Shown here: positions 11,396-22,562 of the stretch, one piece after another
Numbering within the stretch: the first letter of the stretch is position 1
How the letters are laid out: every line of letters starts with the position of its first letter
Assembly: GCA_963920635.1 (NCBI GenBank)
Contig: OY987308.1
Coordinates: forward strand, 1,864,225 to 1,928,224
Origin: Pseudeuparius sepicola
Lineage: Eukaryota; Arthropoda; Insecta; Coleoptera; Anthribidae
Direction of reading: 5' to 3'
Length of the DNA: 64,000 nt
The notes under the pieces: generated by a model
What the model was told of the DNA's origin: nothing
The model's database searches: none
Seen by the model: only the letters and a program-made list of their open reading frames with translations
Program-made: the position numbers and the translations under genes

Positions 11396-11699
11396 AATTT
11401 ATAAATTTGGAGGACATGCCCCAAAGTTTTTTTTATGTGATTTTTGTATAAATTACGTGGTTTTATCAACATTATTGGAGTTTTATGTAAATATTCCCGC
11501 AATTTATTAACTTTAATCACAAGCATTGAGTAAAAGAATACATAAATGCCAGTATAAGTATAATAATTAATTTATAGCTGTATGTACCGGGTGTCCTAAA
11601 TTGGATGTTTTTTGGGGGTTTTTCCCATTTCTCGAATAGATAGACAAAAATAACTAACGTAAAAAACGTAAACATACTGGTACCTAACACATTGCCTAA
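11396..11699. other. A+T-rich stretch with a TACCGGGTGTCC repeat end
   Basis: TACCGGGTGTCCTAAATTGG at 11585-11604 resembles the start of the composite foldbacks at 33360 and 43843. No gene recognised. Confidence 0.35.
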
Positions 11700-11895
11700 A
11701 GCTGACACATGTTTAATTAATTGAAAAATAAGCTAATGAGCAAATATAAATCCATTCTATTGAAATATTTATGTTGGTAGAAGTCACAGTTATAAGTTAT
11801 GTATGTTCCTAAGTTAGTTATCTTGGTTTCTCTATTTTTACTGACTTGTCAATTTATAGAGGTTATATTCATTGTGGTTTCTAGCGAAATTGTTT
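11700..11895 (+). repeat. Dispersed repeat, inverted partner of 26695-26890
   Basis: About 190 bp around GAAAAATAAGCTAATGAGCA and GAAGTCACAGTTATAA matches the reverse complement of 26695-26890, including the flanking CACATTGCCTAAAGCTGACA context. The copies are 15 kb apart in opposite orientation. Confidence 0.8.
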
Positions 11896-12954
11896 AATTC
11901 AGCGTTCTAAAAATTAGTGTGTAATTACGTTTTTTTAGTGTAGGTTTTTCAACTGTCGTCATTTTTGTGTCTTATACTTCTAAACAAATAAGGTAAGATA
12001 ATAATTTAGGACTATTTCAAGTTCTTGAAGATTTTAGTTGGGGTGTCAGCTATTGGCTTATGTTATGTTTATACTAAGCCAATGCCTGACATAGGTGTCA
12101 GTCACTGGGAAAATCACAAGACATGCAAACATGATCTCTAAAGTCTCTAAATAAAATGGTGTCAGCTATTGGCTACACAATGTGTCAGCTATTGGCTATT
12201 GGTCACATTTAGCACTGACTATGATAGACCTCGGAATACTGTCTTCAAGAGCATCAAAACATGTATAGATTTGTCACTCAACGATTCTGAACCATGTCTT
12301 CTTGTCTAAAGTGCTAAACACGACCAATAACTACTTTTACGATCTTTACAAGTTTACCATCTCAAATTAAATTCTATTAGGTATTCAAAATAGTTCGAAG
12401 ATAGTTAGTATAGTTAAGAAACGACTATATAGAGAATTTATGCAATCTGTCATTTTAGGGGAAGAGAGGAAACCATATTTTTAGAAAAAAATATATATAT
12501 AGGGAGAAGAAAAGAGGGAGGGAAAGAGAAGAACAATAAATAGATAACAGATAGAAAATATTAAATGAGAAAAAAACAATTAGACCTAAATAAAATGGAA
12601 ATACATTTACGAGAATCAATATTATCATAGAAACTGAATATAAAAGTTGGACCACCCTGTGCATGGCGCATATCTTGATTGGATTTCTGACTTTTTGTAT
12701 AGAATCATGTTTTTGACAATATTTCGGAAAATAATTGCGAAAATAAATGAGTTATGACCGCCCTATACATACTTTGCTTCTCTAAACAACAACACTCTGT
12801 ATATTTTTCGATAGATTTGTTCAATTCCTACATGAATTCTTTTGTTGTCTTATTTTAGAATTTGTAAATTTTGCTAAAAAAACATGGCATACCTACTTTG
12901 AATGCAATTAAAAAATATAATCAATCACCCTGTACCATGTGATCACATATATTT
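11896..12954. other. Unassigned sequence with repeated GTGTCAGCTATTGGCT
   Basis: GTGTCAGCTATTGGCT occurs at about 12044, 12160 and 12181 in a 150-bp stretch. 12455-12560 is purine-rich. Repeat ends ACCACCCTGTGCATGG (12650) and CACCCTGTACCATGTGATC (12926) are present. No gene recognised. Confidence 0.35.
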
Positions 12955-13368
12955 TAAACCCCCTTATTTCCTATATTTTTGAGGTTAGGAGAAAAAGTTT
13001 CAGATAAAAGTTGTAAAAGCCAAAGCAAATAACAACGTTTATTTAGTTTTATACAGGGTGTTCAGGAAAACGGTGGGAATGGAACGCCCTGTATATTTTT
13101 TGATATTTGAAATCTGCCCTTTGACATAATTTCAATGATGTATACGTGTAATATGTTTGTTTTAAGCTTTTGGAAAATATTCGACCTTGAAACTTTCAAT
13201 TTCGCACTTTTGATATTTATTTTTTCGAAAATCAAACCTTTACCGGTATAACCTTTTCCTGAACACCCTGTATGAAACTAAATAAACGTTGCGTGCTTCG
13301 GCTTCTACAACTTTTATCTGAAACGTTTTTCCTAACCTCAAAAATAGAAAAAATAAGGGGGTGTAAAA
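12955..13368. repeat. TACAGGGTG-family foldback, ~120-bp arms
   Basis: AACCCCCTTATTTCCTATAT-TTTTGAGGTTAGG at the left is inverted at the right as CCTAACCTCAAAAATAG and AATAAGGGGGTG. Between them are TATACAGGGTGTTCAGG and the inverted CCTGAACACCCTGTATG. The internal section GAACGCCCTGTATATTTTT then GAAATCTGCCC is shared with 4958-5934. A half copy of the same element is at 40480-40715. Confidence 0.88.
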
Positions 13369-13384
13369 ATTGAAAACAAAAAAA

Positions 13385-13795
13385 AACCTTTAAAAAACAA
13401 GCTTTTATTTAAGCCATGTAGGTACTAAAACAAATAAAATAAGTTTAGGTTTTCGTTAAGATAATTCAATTCCAACACTTCCAAGACAAGTTTTTGCAAA
13501 TTGAAAGAACCCATGTTGGGTATCAAATAGATAATCCGCCATCTTGGACCGGCGGCCATATTGAATTAAGTGTGATGTCACTAACTTTATCTTTTTCTAC
13601 TCTTCAAGCCCTTTCCCTTTTTGAAAGTATTACAATGTTGAGTATTGCATATTGCATTGTCACCGGAACTAAAGGTGTAAGCAAAATTTTAGCTCAATCG
13701 GATGTCAGGAAGTGGTTCTAATTCAGTTTGCAAGATTCGACCCACACTATAATGGAACAGGTGAAGTTAAATAAAAGCTTGTAAAAATATAGGGG
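13385..13795. mobile_element. Helitron-like non-autonomous fragment
   Basis: Opens with AACAAGCTTTTATTTAAGCC and AAGTTTAGGTTTTCGTTAAG, continues with CCGCCATCTTGGACCGGCGG, GATGTCACTAAC and CAGGAAGTGGTTCTAATTCA, and ends with GTTAAATAAAAGCTTGTAAA. The same blocks in the same order are at 60990-61372, where the first blocks are reverse-complemented. It has no coding capacity; the 75-aa frame inside is incidental. Confidence 0.75.
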
Positions 13796-14814
13796 AACAC
13801 ATGGTAGGTACCTTTAGTTCTGCTCTGACAGTTTTGAATTGAACTCTTTAAATCATAACACAATATAATATCCGTTTTTACCTCGACGACCTCCAATCTT
13901 GAATCACAATTGGATTGGACCATAAAAAAAATCAAACTAGTTTAAAGAATATCGAAAAAATCTGTTGCATTTAGTACCTACCAAAACAGTAAACAGTCTA
14001 ATCTATGAATGAACTTGGAGGCCAGTTTTTAAAACCAGATTCGATGATTCGGAACAAGCGAAAGTATTTGCAGATTATTAGTCGTCTCCGAAACTTAAAA
14101 AAGCAACTTTCTTTAAATGTTTAAGAATAGTTACTATAAGCTGTAATTTAGACGATTTTTATCTTGGCTAGCATTAGCATCTGTTTGAAAATACTTTCTG
14201 ATTTCCTTCTGCTGGCAAACTAAACTTATTACTTTTATTGAACGAATGCATCATTTAAAAAAAAGATAAGCTTTTTTTAAGGGATGGTATTTTCGTTGAA
14301 AGCCTACTCTTAGTTACGTCCTAGTTACTATAAGCATTGAATAAGGATACCTTAATCAATGCTATAAGCCAATATTGTGGCAGCTAAGACTGATAACCCG
14401 ATAACATCTTCACATTACCAAATTTAATATAGGACTAGAAAATATGTTTTCATTTAACACATTGATCGTTAAATATCTATTAGCACAAAAAACATATTAT
14501 ATTCAGAACCGAAAGCTCAACCTAAATGACAGCTGTCAAATGGACTTTAACTTTTAAGCATGGTAACTCAGAAAAATAAAAAACGTAGAACTGGCTTTGT
14601 ATTGGCAAGTTTGTTCCCATAATAAAAAAAGTAATGTTTACAGTTCGGGTGACAGATCTGGTGCTAACGATTACAAGGCAGTGGCGTACCTCTTATTTTT
14701 TAAAAATAGTTATAAAAATAGGAAAAAATATAATTGCCTTTATATCTCATTCTTTTTTATAAAAATTGAAGTATAACCCCAGGTACAACTAGTACACGTC
14801 AATTCTAAAATTCA
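13796..14814. other. Unassigned A+T-rich sequence with a short palindrome
   Basis: No gene recognised. AGCATTGAATAAGG-ATA-CCTTAATCAATGCT (14333-14363) is a small imperfect palindrome. It recurs at 46710-46746, where CCGAAT is inserted at the centre. Confidence 0.4.
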
Positions 14815-15450
14815 AACTTATCAACTTAGCGTGTCGCGCGAAATGTTCATAAAAGTAGGTACCAACATTGAGTAAATTATTCCTTTACTCAATGGTACCA
14901 ATTAATTTTATCGGAGAGTGATTAATTGAAAAGCAAGTACATGCCAAAGAATATATTTTCTGTACAGTGTGCGCGACAAGCTTTTTGATTTAAAAAAGCT
15001 TGTCGCAGCTTGGCATTGAATTATCTTAACGAAAACCTAAACTTATTTTATCCGTTTTAGTAAATGGCTTACTTAAATAAAAGCTTGTTTTTAAAAAGGT
15101 TTTTTATTATTTATTTTATTTTGTGCTTTTTAGTACCTATTTGATTCCCATCTCAGAAGGGTGGTAAATTTAGTCCGCCATCTTGGGGCATCGAGCATCC
15201 GCCCTATTGGATTTAATATGACGTCAGTCACCTTATCTTTTTATACTTTTAAAATCCTTTCATTTGATGCCCATGTCGAGGATGTTGTAAAAGAATTAAT
15301 CAATCCGCCGTCTTGGGGAGGCCGCCATATTAGATTTATTATGACGTCATTCACCTTATTGTTTTCTACCCGTCGAGCCCTTTCGTTTCATACCCATGTT
15401 GAGAATTATTATCCCTCTGGTGGTAAAGGTATCTTTTGCCGTGCCCCGAA
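14815..15450. mobile_element. Helitron-like fragment with terminal-type hairpin
   Basis: Contains a hairpin GCGACAAGCTTTTT/AAAAAAGCTTGTCGC (14973-15006), then GCATTGAATTATCTTAACG, AACCTAAACTTATTTTATCC, CTTAAATAAAAGCTTG and two degenerate CCGCC-TCTTGG units with TGACGTCA (15170-15365). The same order is present at 60960-61230. A second small palindrome, ACATTGAGTAAA/TTTACTCAATGG, is at 14865-14897. The boundaries are estimates. The 97-aa frame across the CCGCC units is not conserved in the other copies. Confidence 0.7.
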
Positions 15451-16211
15451 CTAGGTACGCCTATGTACTTATGCATGATATGTAACCTCCTTTGGCGAGT
15501 TTCTTGATTTGCAAAAAATACACTTTTTTGCCCATAACGTATAACTTAATAGTATATATAAGCATTTTAAACCGACGAATACTTAAGAAACACTTAAAAA
15601 CAGCGAAAAATTGCTTCTAAAAGACGCAGCACCAGTTGTGTCAAACACAAGGTGAGGCACACTCTTGGCCGATTTGCGCATTTGTCAGATTGTGCGATTG
15701 GTATTGGTAATTGTAGGTACCTAGTACCTATATTATTGTTTCCTTAGTTGTATCACAGATTAAAGTACTACACGATAGAAATACTGCCTAATAAGTGTCT
15801 AGATAATTATAAATACTAGATTAATCTATTAGTCAGGCAGACTTCATCTCATCAATACATAAATAATATACCTATTATCTACCATTATTTACTTCAAAGC
15901 AAACGTATTTGCAACTGATTGGGTATGTCCCTAGTCCCTACATACAACGGAAACCACTGTTGAAAAACTATTATTTGCAATTTGATCTTGAAGATTATTT
16001 TAATTTACCAGAGAAATAAGTTTTTCATTATGAATTATTGGCAACGCTGTTAAACTTTAAGTAGTAAATAAATAATAGAGTATAAAAAGTGCTACCCCTT
16101 ACAAACATTTCACTCTACAGATGCCATTTCTATGTTTTTTATTTTTCTGAGCATGGTAATTAAATTTATATGCGGCTAGTTAAGTAAAACATTTATCCTC
16201 GCATTTATCTG
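15451..16211. other. A+T-rich stretch without recognised features
   Basis: No gene, repeat partner or structured motif detected by reading. Confidence 0.35.
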
Positions 16212-16283
16212 ACTTCAATAGGCTAGGGGCATGATTCTTGCTTTGCGTGCGAGAGGTCCTGGGTTCAAACCCCGGTTGTGGAT
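16212..16283 (+). tRNA. tRNA-Pro-like gene or pseudogene with TGC (Ala) anticodon
   Basis: The 72-nt segment follows animal tRNA-Pro closely from the D-loop on: TAGGGGCATGATTC (box A), anticodon stem-loop CTTGC-TTTGCGT-GCGAG, AGGTC variable loop, and T-arm CTGGG-TTCAAAC-CCCGG (box B GGTTCAAACCC). The usual proline loop TTTGGGT here reads TTTGCGT, so the anticodon is TGC, which decodes alanine. The acceptor stem is weak (ACTTCAA against TTGTGGA, five of seven pairs including a wobble) and one D-stem pair is lost. A run of seven T begins two bases after the 3' end, as expected of a pol III terminator. It is most likely a decaying proline tRNA copy or the head of a tRNA-derived SINE. An active chimeric-identity tRNA is a less likely alternative. 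Confidence 0.6.
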
Positions 16284-16505
16284 GTTTTTTTATTTTATAA
16301 TACATTTCCGAAGAGGGGAAATATTTATAATTCTTGTATTTAATTTATTCCTAAGAAGTCGGGTTGATAAATTATGGCTACGTACACACTGAATAATTAT
16401 TAAACTATTTGCAGTTGTTAAATTCTCTTTTTAAAAACAACTCGTGGTATGACTAATAATAGATAATACCTTTCGTTAATTTATCACTCATTATAATCTA
16501 CCACA

Positions 16506-16648
16506 GCTTTTTTTATTGGAAATCTGGCAACGTAGCTTTATTCAGCAGCACATGAAACCCCAAAGTTGAGAAAATTGATTTATTTATTTTCAATAATTAT
16601 AAATCAGGAATGCTTTAGAAATATTGGAAAATCGGGTAAAGTTAATCT
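16506..16648. repeat. Left partner of an inverted repeat around the hAT MITE
   Basis: AAATCTGGCAACGTAGCTTT (16520-16539) is inverted at about 17320-17338, and ATCAGGAATGCTTTAGAAATA (about 16603-16625) is inverted at about 17485-17507. Both blocks are duplicated in reverse beyond the MITE, but not in mirror order, so the locus was rearranged as well as duplicated. Confidence 0.6.
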
Positions 16649-17183
16649 CAGGGACTTTTTAAAATAAGGGGACCCAGCATTATACTTTCCAAAGTGAGGC
16701 CTATTCTTTCATCATTCTAATGGTATCAGTGATGCCAAGTATGCCATTTTATTGGAGAATCTATGAATATAACAGGTACTTTGATCGTTAGTAAACATTA
16801 ATAATGGTTTCCACGATTTCTAAAAATTAGACTTGACAATGTTGTGTCTACAATTACAGAATATGGCAACTGTCAAATGAAACAAATTTATTGTATAGTT
16901 GAAATTCTTTAATTGTCACAGTCACATCTGAGTATCTAAAAGTTAGAAAAGTTAAAAATTGTGAACTATGATGGGATATATTTTGCCTCCTTTGGAATCT
17001 ATGACACTGGCATGTCACATAAAACCTGATGGCAGTTGGACACTGACATATAACATAACCTTGTATCAGCCCACTTATGTGGTCTCCTTGGAGTATACAG
17101 AAAACAAACTTCCCTTCAAGGCTTCACTTTTCCTATGTGATAGACTGTGAAATGCTGGGTCCCCTTATTTTAAAGAGTCCCTG
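16649..17183. mobile_element. hAT-type MITE, 535 bp, 33-bp TIRs and 8-bp TSD
   Basis: It begins CAGGGACTTTTTAAAATAAG and ends with the inverted equivalent. The 33-bp terminal repeats differ at one position, and the CAGGGA start is typical of hAT elements. The flanking octamers GTTAATCT (16641-16648) and GTTAACCT (17184-17191) match at 7 of 8 positions, as expected of an aged hAT target duplication. No transposase is encoded. A 60-codon frame inside (16968-17150) keeps about 40 similar residues in the second copy at 35385-35899, but nothing is known of it. The two copies are oppositely oriented. Confidence 0.9.
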
Positions 17184-17307
17184 GTTAACCTAAATATCCC
17201 AAAAATGTCCCACTAATAAAGGAAACAAATTTCCCAACTAGCATAAGGTGAAGGTAGTATATAAATGTTAGTTGGCGATGTAAATTCATAAAACTTGGGA
17301 TATTTGG

Positions 17308-17560
17308 GAGCTGATTAAAGCTACGTTGCCAGATTTTCTATAAAAAAATCGCTAATAGCATTTTTTAACATACCGTATCGAAGAAATCATACTTAAAAAA
17401 ATATATTTTAGAAAGATAAAACGATGTTCTTTGCCGTTTTCTTTTTGGGCAGTTTTGAATAAGTTTGCTCGATATTCAGATATTTTTAAAGCATTCCTGC
17501 TTTTTAATTGAAAATAAAAAATCAGTTTTCCCAAAAATTAAGTACCTAACATTTACATTG
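17308..17560. repeat. Right partner of the inverted repeat around the hAT MITE
   Basis: Contains the reverse complements of two blocks in 16506-16640 (see that entry), including GCTACGTTGCCAGATTTTCT and AAAGCATTCCTGC. A 60-codon minus-strand frame overlaps it but has no recognised domain. Confidence 0.55.
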
Positions 17561-19010
17561 TAGGCTATTTGCGTCTTGAATTTATCAAATAATAAACGAT
17601 AATTAATTATCTTCAATTATTACGAATTTTTTATTCTAAGTATAGTATACTGACGTAATAATTACAACCTGTCATATCAGGAGCAAACTCCGATAAATTT
17701 GAGTTTTTATAGGTTCCCAGTTCCTAGATTTCCCAGAAGATTATATTCCTAGAATAAAAATGAGGAAGCCTTTAAAAAACTATTAAGTTTGTAAACATCT
17801 AATTAGAGTGCATTAAATTTAATTGCAAGTGGGAATAATGTCATTATCAAGCATGACTTTCACACTCTACTTGTTTCCAAATTATTTTTTGTAGTGGAGA
17901 ATTTTAGTTCATAAAGTGAGAGTAAAGAGTGAAAAAAATAAGAGGATTTTCCTTAGACAACGCCTAATAGCTCTCGCGACCGTGTTACTGACTGTCACAT
18001 CGGACGACAGGCCAGTGGCGTAGCATGAAAGGCGTTCTTAGCCAATATCACAAAAATGTTAAAAATGAAAAGGTAGTTAATTTTGACTTGCATGTAATTT
18101 GAAATATTGTTATTTATTTGCAGATAACTTCCCAAATGTAAAGCTAGTGTCAAGTGCTGAAATATATTTATTTGTGGCGATTTCGAATCAATCAAAATTA
18201 AATAAATAATGCACGCCCATGGAAACCAGCACATATTTTATGAAACTATCATAATCAATTAAGAAATTTTCAATAAAAACGATGTTAAAAAAATAATTAT
18301 ATTGGTCCTATTTACAAACAAAACAAATGCACTTTATTATACTAAAAGGTAGAAGGAATTTTAAGAAGTTATATTGAGAAAAATAAAGTTTTAGGGTATA
18401 AGGGTGGCTTGTTAAATATTTACCTGTGAAACGAAATCCCGGGCTCTTGCTTTTCACTTTTGCCTTTGCAATCAAACGCTGAACAATTCACCATCGTAAG
18501 AGTATATTTTCCCCTTAAACGCTGTTATTTTTAATTCACAAATTCACGAAATTTGGGGTTTTCTAACATCCGTCGAAAAGCAGACTCTTATTGGCATATC
18601 GAAAACTAATCAAACTTGCGCTATCATATTCTCTAATTTATTACATTCCATTCTGTAACATAACAATTATTTTCGTATGTTATTACTCTACTGAGCGATA
18701 ATATCGTACCAGGTACACAAAATTAACACCCACCGAAGTTCAATAAAGTTATAAACAGGCTCGCTCTTCTACAAACACTGGAATATTGTCTAAATATTTT
18801 TAAGATGTATTATTGAAATTTAGAAGATTAGCATAGTGGCTAATATTAGATCTAAATGAATGTGTCTGAGGTTGTTTATTTGCGTTTAACTGAAAATTGC
18901 TAAGGACAATATTTAATATTGTTATACAAGGTGAATTTTTTAAAATAATTAAGTATTTTAAGAATGAATGTATTGTTTCACAAAAAGTATACTTAGTGCA
19001 GACGTAATTG
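17561..19010. other. A+T-rich stretch without recognised genes
   Basis: About 1.4 kb with only short frames and no recognised motifs. GCCAGTGGCGTAGCATG at 18012-18028 resembles the GGGCGTAGCC-type end of a hAT element, but no partner end was found. Confidence 0.35.
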
Positions 19011-21316
19011 AACCGAAGATAGTGACAGAGTTTTGGACGTGATTTTACTCAGTATATCTTTCAAATTCTCACAGTAATAAGGTATCAATCAGAGAGTCAT
19101 CCTGGGTTCTTCATATGGAAAAGTGAATTTTCATTTATTCCAAAAATATGCGTTTTCATATGATTTTAGTCAGGCTGCCGTGTGCTTTATACTTAATGAA
19201 GTTCAGAATAGAAAATTCCTCGGAAAACCATAGACCTAAAGGGCTACTACTGTCACGTAAACTTGGTTTTTTTATCCAGGGTGCCCAATTTAGATGCAAT
19301 TAATGGATATAACTTTTTAAATACACCTTGTATAAAAAAATGTTTCAGACAAGAGTTTTGCTATGGCAACCAACTTTGTTTTTTTAAATGGCACCATACA
19401 CTTCTCTGTTCAAATTTGGAATCAGCTCCTTTTTGTGCATACGAACATGTAAAATTTCATTGGGGTTGCATAAGAAAATTTTTGAGAAAAAGTATGATTC
19501 CTGCCAGTACGCCAAAATTTAAATTCGAGAGCATTGCCTAAAAAGTAGGACATGCCTAATGAAAATTTTGATATTTTTGCATGTAATGATAACTAATGGT
19601 ATACAGAGCGATTCACGTAAGTGGTTCATTGTTCATTAGAAGTTTACGGGGAAGGAGTGCGAATTTTGATTTGAAATTTTGGTTACTTATATAACAGGTT
19701 GTAAACTTTCTCTCTAAAATATTTTCAACTTCCGATCACTTCCAGTTATACCGGAAGTCGATATCAACTTTGTTATTTCAAATAGAATGAATATAATGTG
19801 TACCCTATTCCTAAGCCTTTTCGAGATATTCGCAAATTTTTGATTTTTTTTTAGTGTTGCAGCCATCGACCATAGTGATGATAACTTTGAAATTTATGAA
19901 TCTGAAAAACTGAAATATTGGACTGTCGTAGGCGAAAGTCAACTTTATTAAGTGGTCTGTATGCCATTGCAAAATATTGTACAGGGTGTTCGGGAAAAAA
20001 TTCCCAACATCAAGATCTAAAAATTGAAAAATCTATTTTTTTTCTAATGGAACCCATGTTTTTTTATTGCACCATTGAAATGCTTGTGAAAAGACAGTTC
20101 AAAAAGATATAACACACTATATGTCTAAATGAAGCGGTTGCTTCGTTATTACGCAAAATACGTATTTTTGCTACTCCATATCAAAAACAACGGACCTTTT
20201 TTAATAGGCGGCCATGGATTTTTCATTTGTGATTGTCATTTATTGTGTTCCAAACAATAAAATATAAACTGTTGACAAGAACGGCTCAAATTAACTATTC
20301 TAACGAAGATATTTTGAATTGGAGAGTGTAAAAGAATTTAAGAAAGAACAATTAGAGTTTTTAATGGAAGGCATTTACATTTACCACCTTTGACGAAAAG
20401 AAAATTCAGAAAGTTCGAACGAAATTTCATAGTCCATGGCAAGGTCCAAACAAAGAGAAGCAAATGTAAATACGTAACAGGTAAATAGCATAATATGAAT
20501 AAAGTGTTTTACTTATATGTAGTTGCTTGTTTTTTCTTCTAGTACTTTTTATTATGTAATTGTTAGTATTATTTAATTTTGTATTGTTGCTTCTCAGGGA
20601 TAGCCCTTTACCTTGTCATATAATTGCGTTATTTCATTTTCCATGGCCCCCTATAATGTGACGCTCCTTGAGAAATGGCATCTTTGTTGATACAGACCAG
20701 AAAAAATATGTATTTTGCGTAATAACGAAGCAACCGCTTCATTTAGACATATAGTGTGTTATATCTTTTTGAACTATCTTTTCACAAGCATTTCAATGGT
20801 GTGATAAAAAAAATATGGGTTACATTTAAAAAAAAGAGATTTTTCAATTTTTCGATGTTGATATTGGGAATTTTTTCCCGAACACCCTGTACAATATTTT
20901 GAAATGACCTACAGACCATTTCATAAAGTTGATTTTCGCCTACGACAGTCCAAAATTTCAGTTTTCCAGATTCATAAATTTCAAAGTTATCATCACTATG
21001 GTCGATGGCTGCAACACTAAAAAAAAAACAAAAATTTGCGAATATCTCGAAAAGGGTTAGGAATAGGGTACACATTATATTCAGAAAAAAGACTTTAAAT
21101 TTAATAGGGAACCAAATGGTGTAATAATATATAGGGTGTTCTATTTGAAATAACAAAGTTGCTATCGACTTTCGGTATAACCGGAAGTGATCTGAAGTTG
21201 AAAATACTTCAGAAAGATAGTTTACAACCTGTTATATAAGCAACCAAAATTTCAAATCAAAATTCGCACTCCTTCCCCGTAAACTTCTAATGAACCTCTT
21301 ACGTGAATCACCCTGT

Positions 21317-21710
21317 ATATGATAACCGCATTATTGTTCCATTTATTATAAATGGTAATTTGACTGTGCGAAAGGCATTGGATCTTTTGCAAAATGGGGT
21401 GATTCCTGCCCTTGGTATGCCAATCCAGGATATCTGGCTCTTCCCACAATCTTGGATTGGCAGAAGAGGGGCCATAGAATGGCCTCCGAGGTTTCCCAAT
21501 CTTACCCAGTGTGTTTTTTTTTCTTGGGGGGGGGACACCTAAAATCCAGGGTGTATAAAAATCGTCCCCAAAATATAGTCGGATTAGGACAGCGCATAAG
21601 AAATGAAATAGCGTTGATTCCTCCAGAATGGATTAAGAATGTACGTAGTAGTTTTTACGACAGACTGGGCCATTGTATCTCTGTGAATGGAGAACATTTC
21701 GAGCATTAGA
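21317..21710 (+). pseudogene. Mariner/DUF4817-type DDE transposase, C-terminal fragment
   Basis: The first frame (to about 21540) reads GNLTVRKALDLLQNGVIPAL and then WIGRRGAIEWPPRFPNLTQC with FFSWG. This is the block ending in the third catalytic-acid region of the IS630-Tc1-mariner transposases common in insects (consensus WIGRRGPIEWPPRSPDLTP-DFFLWG). The residues with the second catalytic Asp (QQDGAPPH block) are deleted between PIQDIW and the WIGRRG block. A frameshift in the G-run near 21530 moves the C-terminus into another frame, where LKSRVYKNRPQNI, LRNEIALIPPEW-like and SVNGEHFEH follow to the stop at 21707-21709. It lies in the right arm of the giant foldback only. It is inactive and is plausibly a relic of the enzyme that mobilised TACAGGGTG-ended elements. 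Confidence 0.88.
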
Positions 21711-22129
21711 TTAATTGATTTTTAGGTACCATTGATTGATTGCGCCTATTTATTTATTAATAAACACATTTTGCAAGCTTAACATGATTTACCTGTCATC
21801 AGTAATTTATCATTACATGCAAAAATGTCAAAATTTTCATTAGACATGGCCTACTTTTTAGGCAACGCTCTCGAATTCAAATTTTGGCGTACTTGCAGAA
21901 ATTCTACTTTTTCTCAAAAATTTTCTTATGCAACCCCAACACGGGCGTAGCCAGGATTTAGTTTTGGGGGGGGGTTGAGTTTGAGAAGTAAATAAAACAA
22001 CAAAAATATACTTACATGAAATTTAATATCTATATATTCATCCGAAAAACTACGACATATTTATAAAGTTCTTAACTTTAAATGAAATGGATAAATTAAT
22101 TTCGTTCCTCTGCGCTAAATCTAAAACCA

Positions 22130-22429
22130 TTAAAGAAGAAATCTTCGGCTTTTTCTTTTAAATATATCCACTACTTCATCTGCATGAATTTCTGTTCCAT
22201 AGTGAATGTTCATTAGAGCCAAACCATTAAGTCTGTTTTCACTTGTAGTGTTTCGTAAATAGTTTTTCAGTCTCCTTAGGCTCGAGAAAGACCTTTCTGG
22301 GGTAGCAGTGGATACAGGAATGGTAGCCAAGATTTGTAGTAATGTGTAAATATTAGGATAAAGGTTTTTATCGCACATATCTAGGCATTCCAAACTAGAT
22401 TTCGGGGTAGGCAGTCTTCTTATCAGCAT
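22130..22429 (-). pseudogene. hAT copy A, hATC dimerisation-domain fragment (99 aa)
   Basis: This frame overlaps the N-terminal fragment in a different frame. It carries the hATC signature: DKNLYPNIYTLLQILATIPV, then STATPERSFSSLRRLKNYLR and NRLNGLALMNIHYG. In intact hAT transposases this domain forms the C-terminal part of the dimerisation surface with a hydrophobic core and the SERSFS-like turn. The internal deletion places it out of frame with the start fragment, so it would not be translated from the element's own start except by frameshifting or internal initiation. Its sequence is identical in copy D and nearly so in B, indicating recent spread. Confidence 0.88.
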
Positions 22430-22562
22430 GCAAGGTAGCTGAAGCTTTGATAGCTAAATCCAAATTTGTTTCTTTATTAGAAAGCCCTTGACCTTGACTA
22501 CACCACTTTTTCCAGTAGTCCATACCTTTAAGTTTATCACCGTTCCTTTTTTTCCCCTCCAT
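22395..22562 (-). CDS. hAT copy A, N-terminal transposase fragment (55 aa)
   Basis: Starts at ATG 22562 in a favourable context (AAAATGG). It has a basic opening (MEGKKRNGDKLK), then DYWKKWCSQGQGLS, ending at a stop after TAYPEI. Copies B, D and E encode the same fragment with single differences (RKGD for RNGD, QGQGVS for QGQGLS). The basic start and the YWKKW motif suit the N-terminal leader of ZMYM1/P52-like hAT transposases. The BED or TTF zinc finger and the RNase-H-like catalytic core are missing, so no catalytic function is possible. Confidence 0.6.
   Translation of the reverse strand: MEGKKRNGDKLKGMDYWKKWCSQGQGLSNKETNLDLAIKASATLHADKKTAYPEI

Noticed and set aside
15161..15454. 97-codon frame over the CCGCCATCTTGG units
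   Set aside because: Lies in Helitron-like noncoding modules. Homologous units at 10.8 and 61.2 kb do not keep the frame.
20782..21156. 124-codon minus-strand frame
   Set aside because: Reads through the right arm of the giant foldback. The left-arm copy of the same DNA is interrupted by stops and frameshifts, and no domain is recognisable.
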